Positions 15,146-21,798 of a stretch of 24,515 nucleotides of DNA are shown here, piece by piece; the stretch's first letter is position 1; each line of letters starts with the position of its first letter. Under the pieces are notes generated by a model, which was not told where the DNA came from, made no database searches, and saw only the letters and a list, made by a program, of their open reading frames with translations. The translations under genes and the position numbers were made by a program. The stretch is from Candidatus Aerophobus profundus SCGC AAA252-L23 (GTDB taxonomy: Bacteria; Aerophobota; Aerophobia; Aerophobales; Aerophobaceae), in contig AQRW01000170.1 in NCBI GenBank assembly GCA_000402295.1, positions 11,595 through 36,109 of the forward strand. Direction: 5' to 3'.

Positions 15146-15832
15146 ATGGAGATACTTGAAACCCTTGCTGCTATAGCAAGAAGCATTATTCCTATTTTTA
15201 GGGGAACAGGAGTTACGGTTGCCTTAACCTTTTCACTATTAGCTATTGGCTTGATAATGGGACTGCCACTAGCCTTGGGCCAGGTCTACGGAAACAAAAT
15301 TATCTCCACCATAATTGTTGTCTATGAGCGTATATTTCGCTCTATCCCGGCCCTGGTTTTACTTTTTCTCTTTTACTTCGGCCCGGCTACCTTCGGAATA
15401 CACATTTCTCCTTTCCTGGTAGCTATATTAGCCCTGGGGTTTCGTTCCTCGGCCTACCAATCTCAAATTTTCCGGGGAGCCATTCAATCTATCGGCCAGG
15501 GTCAAATGATAGCTGCTCGTTCTCTGGGCATGAGTAAATTAAAAGCCATCATTCATATCATCCTTCCCTTAGTTCTCCGCCGCTCCATCCCTTCTTGGTC
15601 GAATGAGTATTCCAGTGTTCTCAAGGATACTGCTCTGGCTTTTGCCATCGGGGTAATTGACTTGAATAGATGGGGATGGCGCATCGCCATCAGAACGCAG
15701 GATCCCATTATCGTCTTCCTGGTTATTGGAGTAATCTATTTCTTCCTCACCCTTGCCGGAACAAGATTCTTGCGCTGGCTGGAGAAAGAGATTAGAATTC
15801 CGGGATTTCAAAGCAGAGGTACCACAGGATAA
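15146..15832 (+). CDS. Polar amino-acid ABC transporter permease 1 (HisM/GlnP family)
   Basis: A 228-residue inner-membrane permease with about five transmembrane segments. The EAA cytoplasmic loop reads GAIQSIGQGQMIAARSLGMS followed by HIILP, where the ATPase docks. RSIPALVLLFLFYFG is the usual early motif. It has no clear Shine-Dalgarno site, since the upstream bases belong to the hairpin, so translation may be low or need the hairpin opened. The ATPase starts 4 bp after its stop. Together with the second permease it should form a heterodimeric channel. It diverges enough from permease 2 to be an old paralog. Confidence 0.92.
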   Translation: MEILETLAAIARSIIPIFRGTGVTVALTFSLLAIGLIMGLPLALGQVYGNKIISTIIVVYERIFRSIPALVLLFLFYFGPATFGIHISPFLVAILALGFRSSAYQSQIFRGAIQSIGQGQMIAARSLGMSKLKAIIHIILPLVLRRSIPSWSNEYSSVLKDTALAFAIGVIDLNRWGWRIAIRTQDPIIVFLVIGVIYFFLTLAGTRFLRWLEKEIRIPGFQSRGTTG

Positions 15833-15836
15833 CAAA

Positions 15837-16607
15837 ATGGAACCGATTGAAAAGAATGTACTCTTAAGAGTACGGCATCTCTCCAAGAGTTATAATAAAG
15901 AACCGGTTCTCAAGGATATCTCTTTTAAGGTCAAAAAAGGGGAAACCAAAGTTATCATCGGACCTTCCGGAACCGGAAAAAGTACCCTGCTCCGTTGTTT
16001 GAACCGACTTACCAGGCCTGATAGTGGAGAAATCTGGTTGGATGGTGTGGAAGTAACCAGCTCCAAAACCAACATTAACAAAATCCGGCAGAGTATTGGA
16101 ATGGTTTTCCAGGATTTCAATCTTTTCGCCCATCTAACAGTTTTGGATAATGTTCGCATTGGACCCACCAGAGTCAAGAAAATTCCCAAGAGAGAGGCTA
16201 CTGAATTAGCTTTAAATATGCTCTCCCAGGTGGGTTTGGTTGATAAGGCCGGAGCATATCCGGCAGAACTGTCCGGGGGACAACAACAGCGAGTAAGTAT
16301 AGCTCGAAGTCTGGCCATGCAGCCTAAACTAATGCTCTTCGATGAACCCACTTCAGCTCTGGACCCAGAGCTAATTGGAGAAGTATTAATAGTTATAAAA
16401 AACCTGGTTAAAAGTGGCATGACTATGGTAGTGGTCTCTCATGAAATGGGCTTTGCTCGCTCAGTATGCGATGAAATTATTTTTGTGGAAAAAGGGATAA
16501 TTGTGGAACAGGGACCACCGGATGAACTCTTTCTTCACCCTAAGCGCCGGCGAACCAAGGAGTTTCTCTCCAAGATTACCGAGCTCTACGGAAAATCGGA
16601 GGGATAA
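15837..16607 (+). CDS. Polar amino-acid ABC transporter ATPase (GlnQ/HisP family)
   Basis: A 256-residue ATPase. The frame is open from 15753, but ATG 15837 lies 4 bp after the permease stop and gives the normal GlnQ beginning. Walker A GPSGTGKS is near residues 42-49, the Q-loop MVFQDFNLFAHLTVLDN is typical of the family, and LSGGQQQRVSIARSLAMQPKLMLFDEPTSALDPE contains signature, Walker B and D-loop. VVSHEMGFAR gives the H-loop. All catalytic residues are present. It energises uptake through the flanking permeases. Its stop overlaps the start of permease 2 by one base (TAATG). Confidence 0.95.
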   Translation: MEPIEKNVLLRVRHLSKSYNKEPVLKDISFKVKKGETKVIIGPSGTGKSTLLRCLNRLTRPDSGEIWLDGVEVTSSKTNINKIRQSIGMVFQDFNLFAHLTVLDNVRIGPTRVKKIPKREATELALNMLSQVGLVDKAGAYPAELSGGQQQRVSIARSLAMQPKLMLFDEPTSALDPELIGEVLIVIKNLVKSGMTMVVVSHEMGFARSVCDEIIFVEKGIIVEQGPPDELFLHPKRRRTKEFLSKITELYGKSEG

Positions 16608-17278
16608 TGAACTTCCTGACCTTAGATTGGAAGACAATTTTTCCTCAGTTGCTCAAGGGAACAATCACCACCCTTCAGTTGACCGCTGTCGCCATCTCCC
16701 TGGGATTTGTGGTGGGAATTCTCCTTACCCTGGGCTGGCTGTACGGTAACAAGCCGATACGCAGCTTCTGTAGAGCCTATGTGGACTTATTTCGAGGAAC
16801 TCCCCTTCTTCTACAGTTGTTCATCGTCTACTATGGATTGCCTCGCTACGGCGTTCGGTTCTCACCCTTTGTGGCAGCTATTCTTGGCCTGGGTTTAAAC
16901 AGCGCCGCTTATCAGGCTGAATACTTTCGGGGAGCTATACAATCAATTAGCCAGGGCCAGATGTTGGCCGCTCGTTCCTTAGGAATGAGTGAGTTCAAAG
17001 CTATTATCTACATTATCCTCCCTCAAGCATTGAGGATAGTGATTCCTGCCTGGTCCAATGAACTCATTTACACTCTGAAATATTCCTCGGTTGCTTATAT
17101 GATCGGGACAACCGAACTTATGTTCACCGCTAAGATTATTGCCGCTAAGAATTTCAGGTTTTTTGAATTATTTCTGGTAGTAGCCTTTATCTATCTGATA
17201 ACGGTTCTGATCATCTCTCATTTTCTTCGGATGATAGAGAAGCGGGCCAGAATTCCCGGTTTGCAGATGATTTCTTAG
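16607..17278 (+). CDS. Polar amino-acid ABC transporter permease 2 (HisQ/GlnP family)
   Basis: A 223-residue permease with the motif RGTPLLLQLFIVYYGLP, standard for this family, and an EAA loop FRGAIQSISQGQMLAARSLGMSEFKAI followed by YIILPQALR. Start and preceding stop overlap, so it is coupled to the ATPase. The order of binding protein, permease, ATPase, permease with two distinct permeases resembles His/Arg or Glu/Asp importers. Its EAA loop closely resembles that of permease 1, pointing to shared contacts with the ATPase dimer. An adenosine-specific kinase follows after 30 bp. Confidence 0.93.
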   Translation: MNFLTLDWKTIFPQLLKGTITTLQLTAVAISLGFVVGILLTLGWLYGNKPIRSFCRAYVDLFRGTPLLLQLFIVYYGLPRYGVRFSPFVAAILGLGLNSAAYQAEYFRGAIQSISQGQMLAARSLGMSEFKAIIYIILPQALRIVIPAWSNELIYTLKYSSVAYMIGTTELMFTAKIIAAKNFRFFELFLVVAFIYLITVLIISHFLRMIEKRARIPGLQMIS

Positions 17279-17308
17279 ACCTATTATTTAAATTAGGAGG
17301 CTAAATTA

Positions 17309-17791
17309 ATGGAGTTCAAAACCGTGAAAATGGAAATATTCGAAGGAACTAACATTATTATTGGGCAGACTCACTTCATCAAGACCGCTGAGGATCTTTA
17401 CGAGGTAATGGTAAATTCTTCTTCCCAAATAAAGTTTGGGCTGGCTTTCTGCGAGGCCTCCGGTCCCTGTCTGGTGCGAGCGGAGGGAAATGATGAGCAA
17501 TTGAAATCTCTGGCTATAAAAAATGCCCAGAGTCTGGCTGCCGGACACAGCTTTGTCATTTTAATGAAGGAAGGCTTTCCGGTTAATGTTCTTAATGCGG
17601 TCAAAAACTGCCGGGAAGTTTGCTCGATTTTCTGCGCCACGGCTAACCCTGTAGAAGTAATTATAGCTGAAACCCGTCAGGGAAGAGGTATTGTGGGAGT
17701 CATTGATGGTTTTCTTCCTCGGGGAGTGGAGTCAGAAAAAGACGTTAGTACTCGTCGCCAGTTTTTAAGAAATATCGGCTATAAGCTTTAA
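17309..17791 (+). CDS. Adenosine-specific kinase (DUF355/PF04008 family)
   Basis: A 160-residue protein that matches the small adenosine-specific kinase family along its whole length. Blocks visible are GTNIIIGQTHFIKTAEDLYE, KFGLAFCEASGPCLVR, EGNDEQL, AGHSFVIL, ATANPVEVIIAET and GRGIVGVIDG, with an LRNIGYKL ending. The archaeal homolog was reported to phosphorylate adenosine. The family is common in archaea and anaerobic thermophilic bacteria. TTAGGAGG before the ATG gives a strong start. It may be read through from the transporter operon, though no functional link is obvious. No transmembrane or signal sequence is present. Family assignment is very firm. Confidence 0.93.
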   Translation: MEFKTVKMEIFEGTNIIIGQTHFIKTAEDLYEVMVNSSSQIKFGLAFCEASGPCLVRAEGNDEQLKSLAIKNAQSLAAGHSFVILMKEGFPVNVLNAVKNCREVCSIFCATANPVEVIIAETRQGRGIVGVIDGFLPRGVESEKDVSTRRQFLRNIGYKL

Positions 17792-17881
17792 TGGCGGGAA
17801 GCAAGCGCACTCTACTTCACCATTAGGAGAAACTTTTGGTCAGGACACACCGGGCATGAATAGAGCAACTAAGTATAATCT

Positions 17882-18139
17882 TCAGAGGTGTTGTCTTGGA
17901 ACATACAGTTGGCATTGTTTGAGAACACTTTTTTCTTCTGTCGGATTATAGTAGAGTGAGTAAACCGCCAGAAAATGATGCATACATAGCCCAAAACTTT
18001 GTTTATACAGCTCGTAGAAAAGAGTCCGCGAGTACCGACGTTCAGATTTCTCAGTCAGTAAGCAAATGGGGCTGATGTTTTTCCTCATAGCGTCCAGAAG
18101 ATCAAAATATACACTATCGTAGAAACTTCGTTTTCTCAA
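17882..18139 (-). pseudogene. Decayed DUF6062-like gene
   Basis: Starts at TTG 18139 with AGAGG just upstream. The 85-residue product reads YFDLLDAMRK, then SPICLLTEKSERRY, LFYEL and SFGLCMHHF. These match the order I associate with DUF6062: Y-F-x-L-L-x-A, CPIC, a repeated E-K-x-x-x-R-Y helix, L-Y-E-L-V-N-D-P and GFCxxH. The CPIC cysteine is Ser here, and the segment between LFYEL and SFGLC (VNDPGxR plus neighbours) is missing, so an internal deletion is likely. The rest of the expected protein (about 200 residues) is absent. A hairpin cluster lies just upstream. Family match is by eye; the pieces could also be a short real protein. Confidence 0.4.
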
Positions 18140-18162
18140 ATTTGCTACCTCTTATTAGAAAA

Positions 18163-18232
18163 ACTCCTACTTCTCAGCAAAGTAGGAGTCATCATCCTGC
18201 AAACTTGCAGGCTACCCAAGGTGTGGAACACC
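18163..18232 (-). promoter_or_regulatory. Three-hairpin leader ending in a terminator-like stem
   Basis: Read on the minus strand: GGTGT/ACACC (18232-18220), CCTGCAA/TTGCAGG (18211-18196) and ACTCCTACTT/AAGTAGGAGT (18189-18163). All stems are perfect. The last is followed by TTTTCT, as in an intrinsic terminator. It ends about 24 bases before the TTG start of the DUF6062-like remnant. This could be an attenuated leader, the 3' end of an upstream RNA, or a small mobile element's end. No known riboswitch was recognised. Confidence 0.5.
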
Positions 18233-18327
18233 ACCACCAGTTTCGATGACACTATGATAATCCTTCTGAAGTTCAAGTCAAGCTGGTGAGATGCAGCTGC
18301 TTAGCCATATTAACAGCTCTCCTTGAA

Positions 18328-18453
18328 TCAATTAAAGCCATCTCTAAACATCTTCTTCTTCATAACGGGGTCACAACCAGCAACGTAAAGCTCATCTACA
18401 TCATCGCTATCACTAAGTAAAGTCTTCTCTCTGTCAACCAACTCTACTGGAAA
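18328..18453 (-). pseudogene. Small gene remnant, possibly an HdrA-type C-terminal piece
   Basis: An open stretch of 41 codons without a normal start. It contains the phrase DVDELYVAGCDPVMKKKMFRD. A G-C-D-P-x-M-Q-K-K-x-F-R-D-A-F phrase occurs, as I recall it, in HdrA/Qmo-like flavoproteins, but the match is short and by memory. Neighbouring DNA (18454-18672) has only tiny frames, one with a good ribosome site (16 codons at about 18629). Overall, 17792-18672 looks like degenerated coding DNA rather than functional genes. Confidence 0.22.
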
Positions 18454-18672
18454 CTAACCATTTGTTTCTTTCTCTAAAGGAAAAATGATGTTATATGACT
18501 ATCCTGTTTACCTTGGATGAATCTTTGAACAAGTTCGTGGTCGGCAGGAGACAAGAATCTCACTCAGGAATGTGACTATTCAAGGCTGCTGGATTATGGG
18601 AGGTAGGTTATTTATTCCCAGGCTGTGTCCTACACCTCTTGAGGGAACTGGCCCACATGATCCTTCCTTCTG

Positions 18673-19236
18673 TTATACTCTATTCTCCAGTCTATTAATA
18701 CCTTTTCTAAAACTTAGAACACGAGTAGGCGTGTATCTTCCTTCATGGATGAGTACTTGGGAATATTTTTTCTCCAGGCGAAAATTTACCTTCTCTATTT
18801 CCTTTCTTATCTTTTCAACATCCATATGCTCCGGATAAACTGAAAGCAAACCTCCAGCTCTTAACACCCTGCGCATTTCTTCTAACAACTCTTCTCTCTC
18901 ATTCAGTGAAAAATAGTAGGAATGTAAAACATCATAAAGCAAGACTACATCAAAGTATCCATCAGGAAAAGGGACCTTTAATTTACCCGATGTTTTAACT
19001 GTTTCTATATTTTCCAATTCAACTGATTTGGCTTTCCTTGTGAGTTCATCAACCTTGCTTATGCTTTTATCCAGGGCAAAGACTTTTCCCTTTTTTCCAG
19101 CAATTTTTGCCGCAGGTAAGGAATAAATCCCCTCTCCACATCCAAAATCTAAAATAACATCACCCTTTTTGATACCGATTTTTCTTAAGACTCTCTCACC
19201 GTCTTCTTTAAACCATTTTTCTAGATCAGTTTTCAT
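18673..19236 (-). CDS. SAM-dependent class I methyltransferase
   Basis: A 187-residue methyltransferase from ATG 19236 (GAGAGA upstream); an in-frame TTG lies at 19251. VILDFGCGEGIYSLPAA is motif I for SAM binding, VFALDKS is the acidic loop of motif II, and PFPDGYFDVVLLYDVLHSYYF with the following EMRRVLRAGG completes the fold. The C-terminal portion is short, so the acceptor could be a small molecule or metal(loid). It ends a minus-strand set of Fe-S and methyltransferase genes that begins with the MerR regulator. Whether it belongs to that operon is unproven, because 51 bp or more separate it from DUF59. Substrate unknown. Confidence 0.85.
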   Translation of the reverse strand: MKTDLEKWFKEDGERVLRKIGIKKGDVILDFGCGEGIYSLPAAKIAGKKGKVFALDKSISKVDELTRKAKSVELENIETVKTSGKLKVPFPDGYFDVVLLYDVLHSYYFSLNEREELLEEMRRVLRAGGLLSVYPEHMDVEKIRKEIEKVNFRLEKKYSQVLIHEGRYTPTRVLSFRKGINRLENRV

Positions 19237-19301
19237 TTCTCTCTGATGCAATCCAAAAAAAGATTTTTATGGGCATCTAAAAAACTGGTCTCTTTTAGAC
19301 C

Positions 19302-19604
19302 CTATTCACCTTTCCAACTTTCCTTTTCCATAGTCAAAAAGGCTTGCCGTTCCTCTTTATTCATCTTGGTTGACTTTACTTTAAACTCCCCACCAGACTT
19401 TTCTACCGGTTCTTGCAGACTATCTACCAAATCACCCAAAATGAGAATATTAGCGAAAGGAAGTGCTATGGTAACCTCAACTATGTTACCTTCGAAAGCT
19501 ATATTCTTGACTATTCCCAACTCAACTAAACTTCGGTCAATAGCAGGATGTTTTACCTTGGCCAGTTTTTGGCGAATTTCTTCCTCCGAGATGCTCTCAA
19601 ACAT
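19302..19604 (-). CDS. DUF59/MIP18 family Fe-S cluster assembly-type protein
   Basis: A 100-residue protein with the DUF59 core: EEEIRQKLAKVKHPAIDRSLVELGIVKNI, then EVTIALPFANILILGDLVDS. DUF59 domains occur in Fe-S cluster assembly (SufT, MIP18) and in PaaD. Here the core lacks the usual Cys in the T-x-x-x-C-P region, having ALPFANI instead, which is seen in anaerobe homologs. The C-terminal 25 residues are lysine-rich and acidic. AGAAGGAGG just before the ATG gives strong initiation. The neighbours are an Fe-S protein and a decayed NifX-like gene, consistent with metal-cluster traffic. The biochemical role is inferred. Confidence 0.82.
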   Translation of the reverse strand: MFESISEEEIRQKLAKVKHPAIDRSLVELGIVKNIAFEGNIVEVTIALPFANILILGDLVDSLQEPVEKSGGEFKVKSTKMNKEERQAFLTMEKESWKGE

Positions 19605-19795
19605 TGCTTATTCCTCCTTCTTACCACTTCTTTAACTACCTTTCCATCCTGTGCTTTTTTGAAACCTTTAGGCCCCATAGTATGCCAGGTAGCTATCTTT
19701 TCTTCCAGCCCATGAGAGTGCAACATTACTCATCTTTCACATTTTCGATCTCCCCTTTTTCAGATTTTTCGCTCTATGATAAGTGAACTAACCAT
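19553..19795 (-). pseudogene. Decayed dinitrogenase iron-molybdenum cofactor (NifX)-like gene
   Basis: Three short frames read in order on the minus strand give MVSSLIIER, then SEKGEIENVKDE and a stop, then LHSHGLEEKIAT...TMGPKGFKKAQDGKVVKEVV. This is the order of a NifX-type domain: V-S-S at strand 1, F-I-I-V-E, G-E-I-x-N-V, H-G-x-G, M-G-P-x-x-F and T-V-K-E-A. The middle of the protein and reading-frame continuity are lost, so I read it as a gene with a deletion and frameshifts. The last frame overlaps the DUF59 start by 52 bp. It sits between DUF59 and an Fe-S gene, a setting where NifX-like genes are common. Similarity is by eye; the short-ORF alternative remains. Confidence 0.38.
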
Positions 19796-19901
19796 AGCCT
19801 ATTCATAATTTATCAATTCCTTGTTACCTAAGCCACTTTTGGAAATCTTTTCACTAAAACCTCATTATTTCTTCCTGAAAGAATCGTATCATTCCTCAGG
19901 C

Positions 19902-20258
19902 CTACCTTTTGCCCCTCCTTCGGCCAAAACCTTTACCGCTACCCGGGCCACGCCTCATACCTTGGCCTCTACCTCGGCCTCTATCCATTCTACCACTTGC
20001 TATTTTAGGTAGAGGAAACCCAGAATATTCGCCTGGGATCTTTGCTATTTCAGGAACTCTCACCTCCATAATCTTACACACCTTGTTTGCTACCGGAGGC
20101 CCACCACTGTTGCAACCATAACACGGTGCTCTTTGTTCAGCTACCGCTTTAGCGAATTTTCCACAACTATCAAATCCACATTTACCGCAATTCAATTCAG
20201 GCAAAACTTTAATGATCTTCTTTGTTTTTTCTCTCACATCTTCTCTGTTTTGCATCAT
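19902..20258 (-). CDS. [4Fe-4S]-domain protein with Arg/Gly-rich tail
   Basis: A 118-residue protein. Residues 20-49 contain NCGKCGFDSCGKFAKAV and APCYGC (Cys24, 27, 32, 46, 49). This is the Fe-S domain of the RnfB/acetyl-CoA-synthase type (CxxCGxxxCxxxA...C), which carries a [4Fe-4S] cluster. After a proline-rich linker, the C-terminal 30 residues are almost only Arg, Gly, Lys and Met (GRGRGQGMRRG and similar), as found in DUF5320-like small metal-linked proteins. AAGAAGG precedes a double ATG. An 18-codon basic peptide ends one base before the start. A role in Fe-S or metal cofactor handling is likely but inferred. Confidence 0.8.
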   Translation of the reverse strand: MMQNREDVREKTKKIIKVLPELNCGKCGFDSCGKFAKAVAEQRAPCYGCNSGGPPVANKVCKIMEVRVPEIAKIPGEYSGFPLPKIASGRMDRGRGRGQGMRRGPGSGKGFGRRRGKR

Positions 20259-20315
20259 TCACCTTCTTGCTTTTTTCTTAAATTCTCGCTCATTTTTCCT
20301 TCTGACTTTCCTCAT
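20259..20315 (-). CDS. 18-residue basic peptide coupled to the Fe-S gene
   Basis: AGAGGAG lies 7-8 bases before ATG 20315. The product, MRKVRRKNEREFKKKARR, is 18 residues with 11 Arg/Lys. Its TGA stop is immediately followed by the ATG of the Fe-S gene, so ribosomes could move directly from one to the other. It may be a leader peptide for coupled translation, a small RNA- or acid-binding peptide, or the tail of a gene that lost its middle. The good ribosome site and exact abutment are the evidence; there is no family match. Confidence 0.4.
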   Translation of the reverse strand: MRKVRRKNEREFKKKARR

Positions 20316-20396
20316 CTCAAAACTCCTCTGGTAATCCTAACAATCAACTCAACGATTTATGGTCCATCTTTATTTTTCTGCAATTCTTATGCGATT

Positions 20397-21059
20397 TTAT
20401 TTATCGCTATTCAATTTCTTAGCTTCCAATAATCTGACATAATCTTTAAAGAAAAGAGACTCTTCAAAGTTACCGAAATTATGACTTGCCAATATCTTTT
20501 TCCAATTTTGTCCGATGAAGTCAAAAGCATAAGGACATTCTACAAGTTTAAAAGGAACCTTCAAATAAAAAGGGGTTTCATCATAAGAAAATTCATTATA
20601 ATCTAAAATAAAGAAACTCCCATTGGCCTTTAACACTTCAAAGACACTTTCTATAATCACTTCTCTCGCATCTTGGGGAAATCCATGGAGCACAAAAGAA
20701 ATGAAAACCTTATCAAACCTTTCTCTAAAAGGCAAAGGTTGATCAACCCTGGCATAGATAATTTTGGCATTAAGAAAATGGGCACACTTTTTCCTGAACT
20801 GAAAAATCATCTCTGGAGAGATGTCAACTCCCATTAATTTTCCTTCTTTTGAAAGATACTTCATCATTGCACAAGCGTTTCTACCGGTGCCTGCTCCCAA
20901 ATCAAGTATCCTATCAGAAGGTTTAATTCTCATTAACTCAATAGCTTTTTCTATAAACGAAGAATATTTTCCAAAAGTTACAATATTCATTAATGTATCG
21001 TAATATCTGGCCATAAACCCTTTAATTTCAACTTTTGATTTAGGATAATAATTGTCCAT
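20397..21059 (-). CDS. SAM-dependent methyltransferase (UbiE-like)
   Basis: A 220-residue class I methyltransferase. RILDLGAGTGRNACAMM is motif I, GVDISPEMI motif II, and PLPFRERFDKVFISFVLHGFP is motif IV with post-motif residues. EVLKANGSFFILDYNEFS is the usual ending of the Rossmann core. The N-terminal MARYYDTLMNIVTFGKY resembles UbiE/COQ5 proteins, but the substrate is open; arsenite, quinone or small thiol acceptors are possible. It starts 5 bp after the 25-codon ferredoxin-like stub, with no ribosome site of its own that I can see, so translation may depend on the stub. It is probably in the MerR operon. Confidence 0.85.
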   Translation of the reverse strand: MDNYYPKSKVEIKGFMARYYDTLMNIVTFGKYSSFIEKAIELMRIKPSDRILDLGAGTGRNACAMMKYLSKEGKLMGVDISPEMIFQFRKKCAHFLNAKIIYARVDQPLPFRERFDKVFISFVLHGFPQDAREVIIESVFEVLKANGSFFILDYNEFSYDETPFYLKVPFKLVECPYAFDFIGQNWKKILASHNFGNFEESLFFKDYVRLLEAKKLNSDK

Positions 21060-21064
21060 AAAAT

Positions 21065-21142
21065 TTATCTATTACCTTTACAAGTCCCCTTTTTACAGCT
21101 TGTACAAACATCCTCGTCAATCCAAACCCTTGTAATTGCCAT
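21065..21142 (-). CDS. 25-residue ferredoxin-like stub with Cys-x2-Cys-x4-Cys
   Basis: ACAGGAGGT sits 7 bases before ATG 21142. The product is MAITRVWIDEDVCTSC plus KKGTCKGNR and then stops. The beginning is the standard start of small ferredoxins (MxITKVWIDExxCxxC). The rest of the ferredoxin, about 50 residues with the other cysteines, is absent. Either a ferredoxin gene was shortened by an internal deletion, or the short three-cysteine peptide is kept as a metal binder. The perfect ribosome site and its position between the MerR and methyltransferase genes speak for translation. Confidence 0.55.
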   Translation of the reverse strand: MAITRVWIDEDVCTSCKKGTCKGNR

Positions 21143-21203
21143 TTTCTAAACCTCCTGTTAATCAATCTACTCTGTAGTTTTTAGGCAAATCAGGGAAGAC
21201 AAT

Positions 21204-21623
21204 TTACCTTTTAGCTTGTTCTATCACTCCCTGAGCTTTCTCTTTTTGTTCCTGATATACTCTGCACTCTCTGCACACCTCAAATTTTCTCGGGCAGATT
21301 TTTTTAGTAAGCTCCCAACAAGGCTCAGTTCTATCCTGGTAGGCAGAACACTCTTCTCTTTCTTCCTCAGTACATCCTTTAATCTGCCAGCAGGGGAGAA
21401 GGCAAAGAAGCCGCTTTATCCCCACAATGTTTAATCCTTTTTTATGGATCATCTCCCTTATGCACCTAATCCAGTGAAGATCGTTGTTGGAAAAAAACCT
21501 TTTGTTACCTCTTCTCTTGGGGCTTATAAGACCGCGTTTTTCGTATAATCTAAGAGTGCGAGGATGAACATCTAAAAGCTCTGCTGCCACACTTATAGGA
21601 TAAACCGGCCTATCATCCTGCAT
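21204..21623 (-). CDS. MerR-family regulator with cysteine-rich C-terminus
   Basis: A 139-residue protein. Residues 8-44 form the MerR winged helix (YPISVAAELLDVHPRTLRLYEKRGLI), of the HspR-like subgroup by its VAAELLDVHPRTLR phrase. Residues 74-120 hold eight cysteines in CW-type spacing: CLLPCWQIKGC, ECSAY, PCWELTKKIC, CRECRVY. This pattern looks like a metal or Fe-S sensing domain and replaces the usual short C-terminus. AGGAGAGG precedes ATG 21623, and a consensus promoter with an inverted repeat lies upstream. As first gene of the minus-strand Fe-S/methyltransferase set, it likely controls its own operon. The signal is unknown. Confidence 0.85.
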   Translation of the reverse strand: MQDDRPVYPISVAAELLDVHPRTLRLYEKRGLISPKRRGNKRFFSNNDLHWIRCIREMIHKKGLNIVGIKRLLCLLPCWQIKGCTEEEREECSAYQDRTEPCWELTKKICPRKFEVCRECRVYQEQKEKAQGVIEQAKR

Positions 21624-21649
21624 TGCCCTCTCCTCACATTTTTTGTTTT

Positions 21650-21690
21650 ATTATATAATGTAAATAATTTTTGTCAACTTAGGTTACATT
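21650..21690 (-). promoter_or_regulatory. Consensus promoter with an AATGTAA inverted repeat
   Basis: On the minus strand, TTGACA (21672-21677) and TATAAT (21650-21655) are 16 bases apart, a perfect sigma-70 match. AATGTAA (21657-21663) and TTACATT (21684-21690) flank the -35 as an inverted repeat with a 20-base spacer. This is a plausible MerR operator, as the regulator's gene follows directly. Short spacing between boxes is also what MerR-controlled promoters tend to tune. The 108 bp to the left of the next gene (21691-21798) hold nothing else that I recognise. Confidence 0.72.
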
Positions 21691-21798
21691 AAAAAATATC
21701 CTTTGCCAAAATGAAATACCTTTATGCTTCGTATCATGGACAAGGACATGGAAAACTTACTTGGGAGTTTCCATAAGAGGATCTATGCCCTTGTTGCT

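Noticed and set aside
15890..16420. 176-codon minus-strand frame in the ATPase gene
   Set aside because: Exact antisense of a well-conserved GlnQ-type ATPase; a codon-bias shadow.
17882..18232. Complete IS200/IS605-type element
   Set aside because: Hairpins are present, but no TnpA or TnpB coding remnant was recognised nearby.
18572..18838. Plus-strand frame across the methyltransferase 3' end
   Set aside because: Mostly antisense to the methyltransferase, no ribosome site or recognisable domain.
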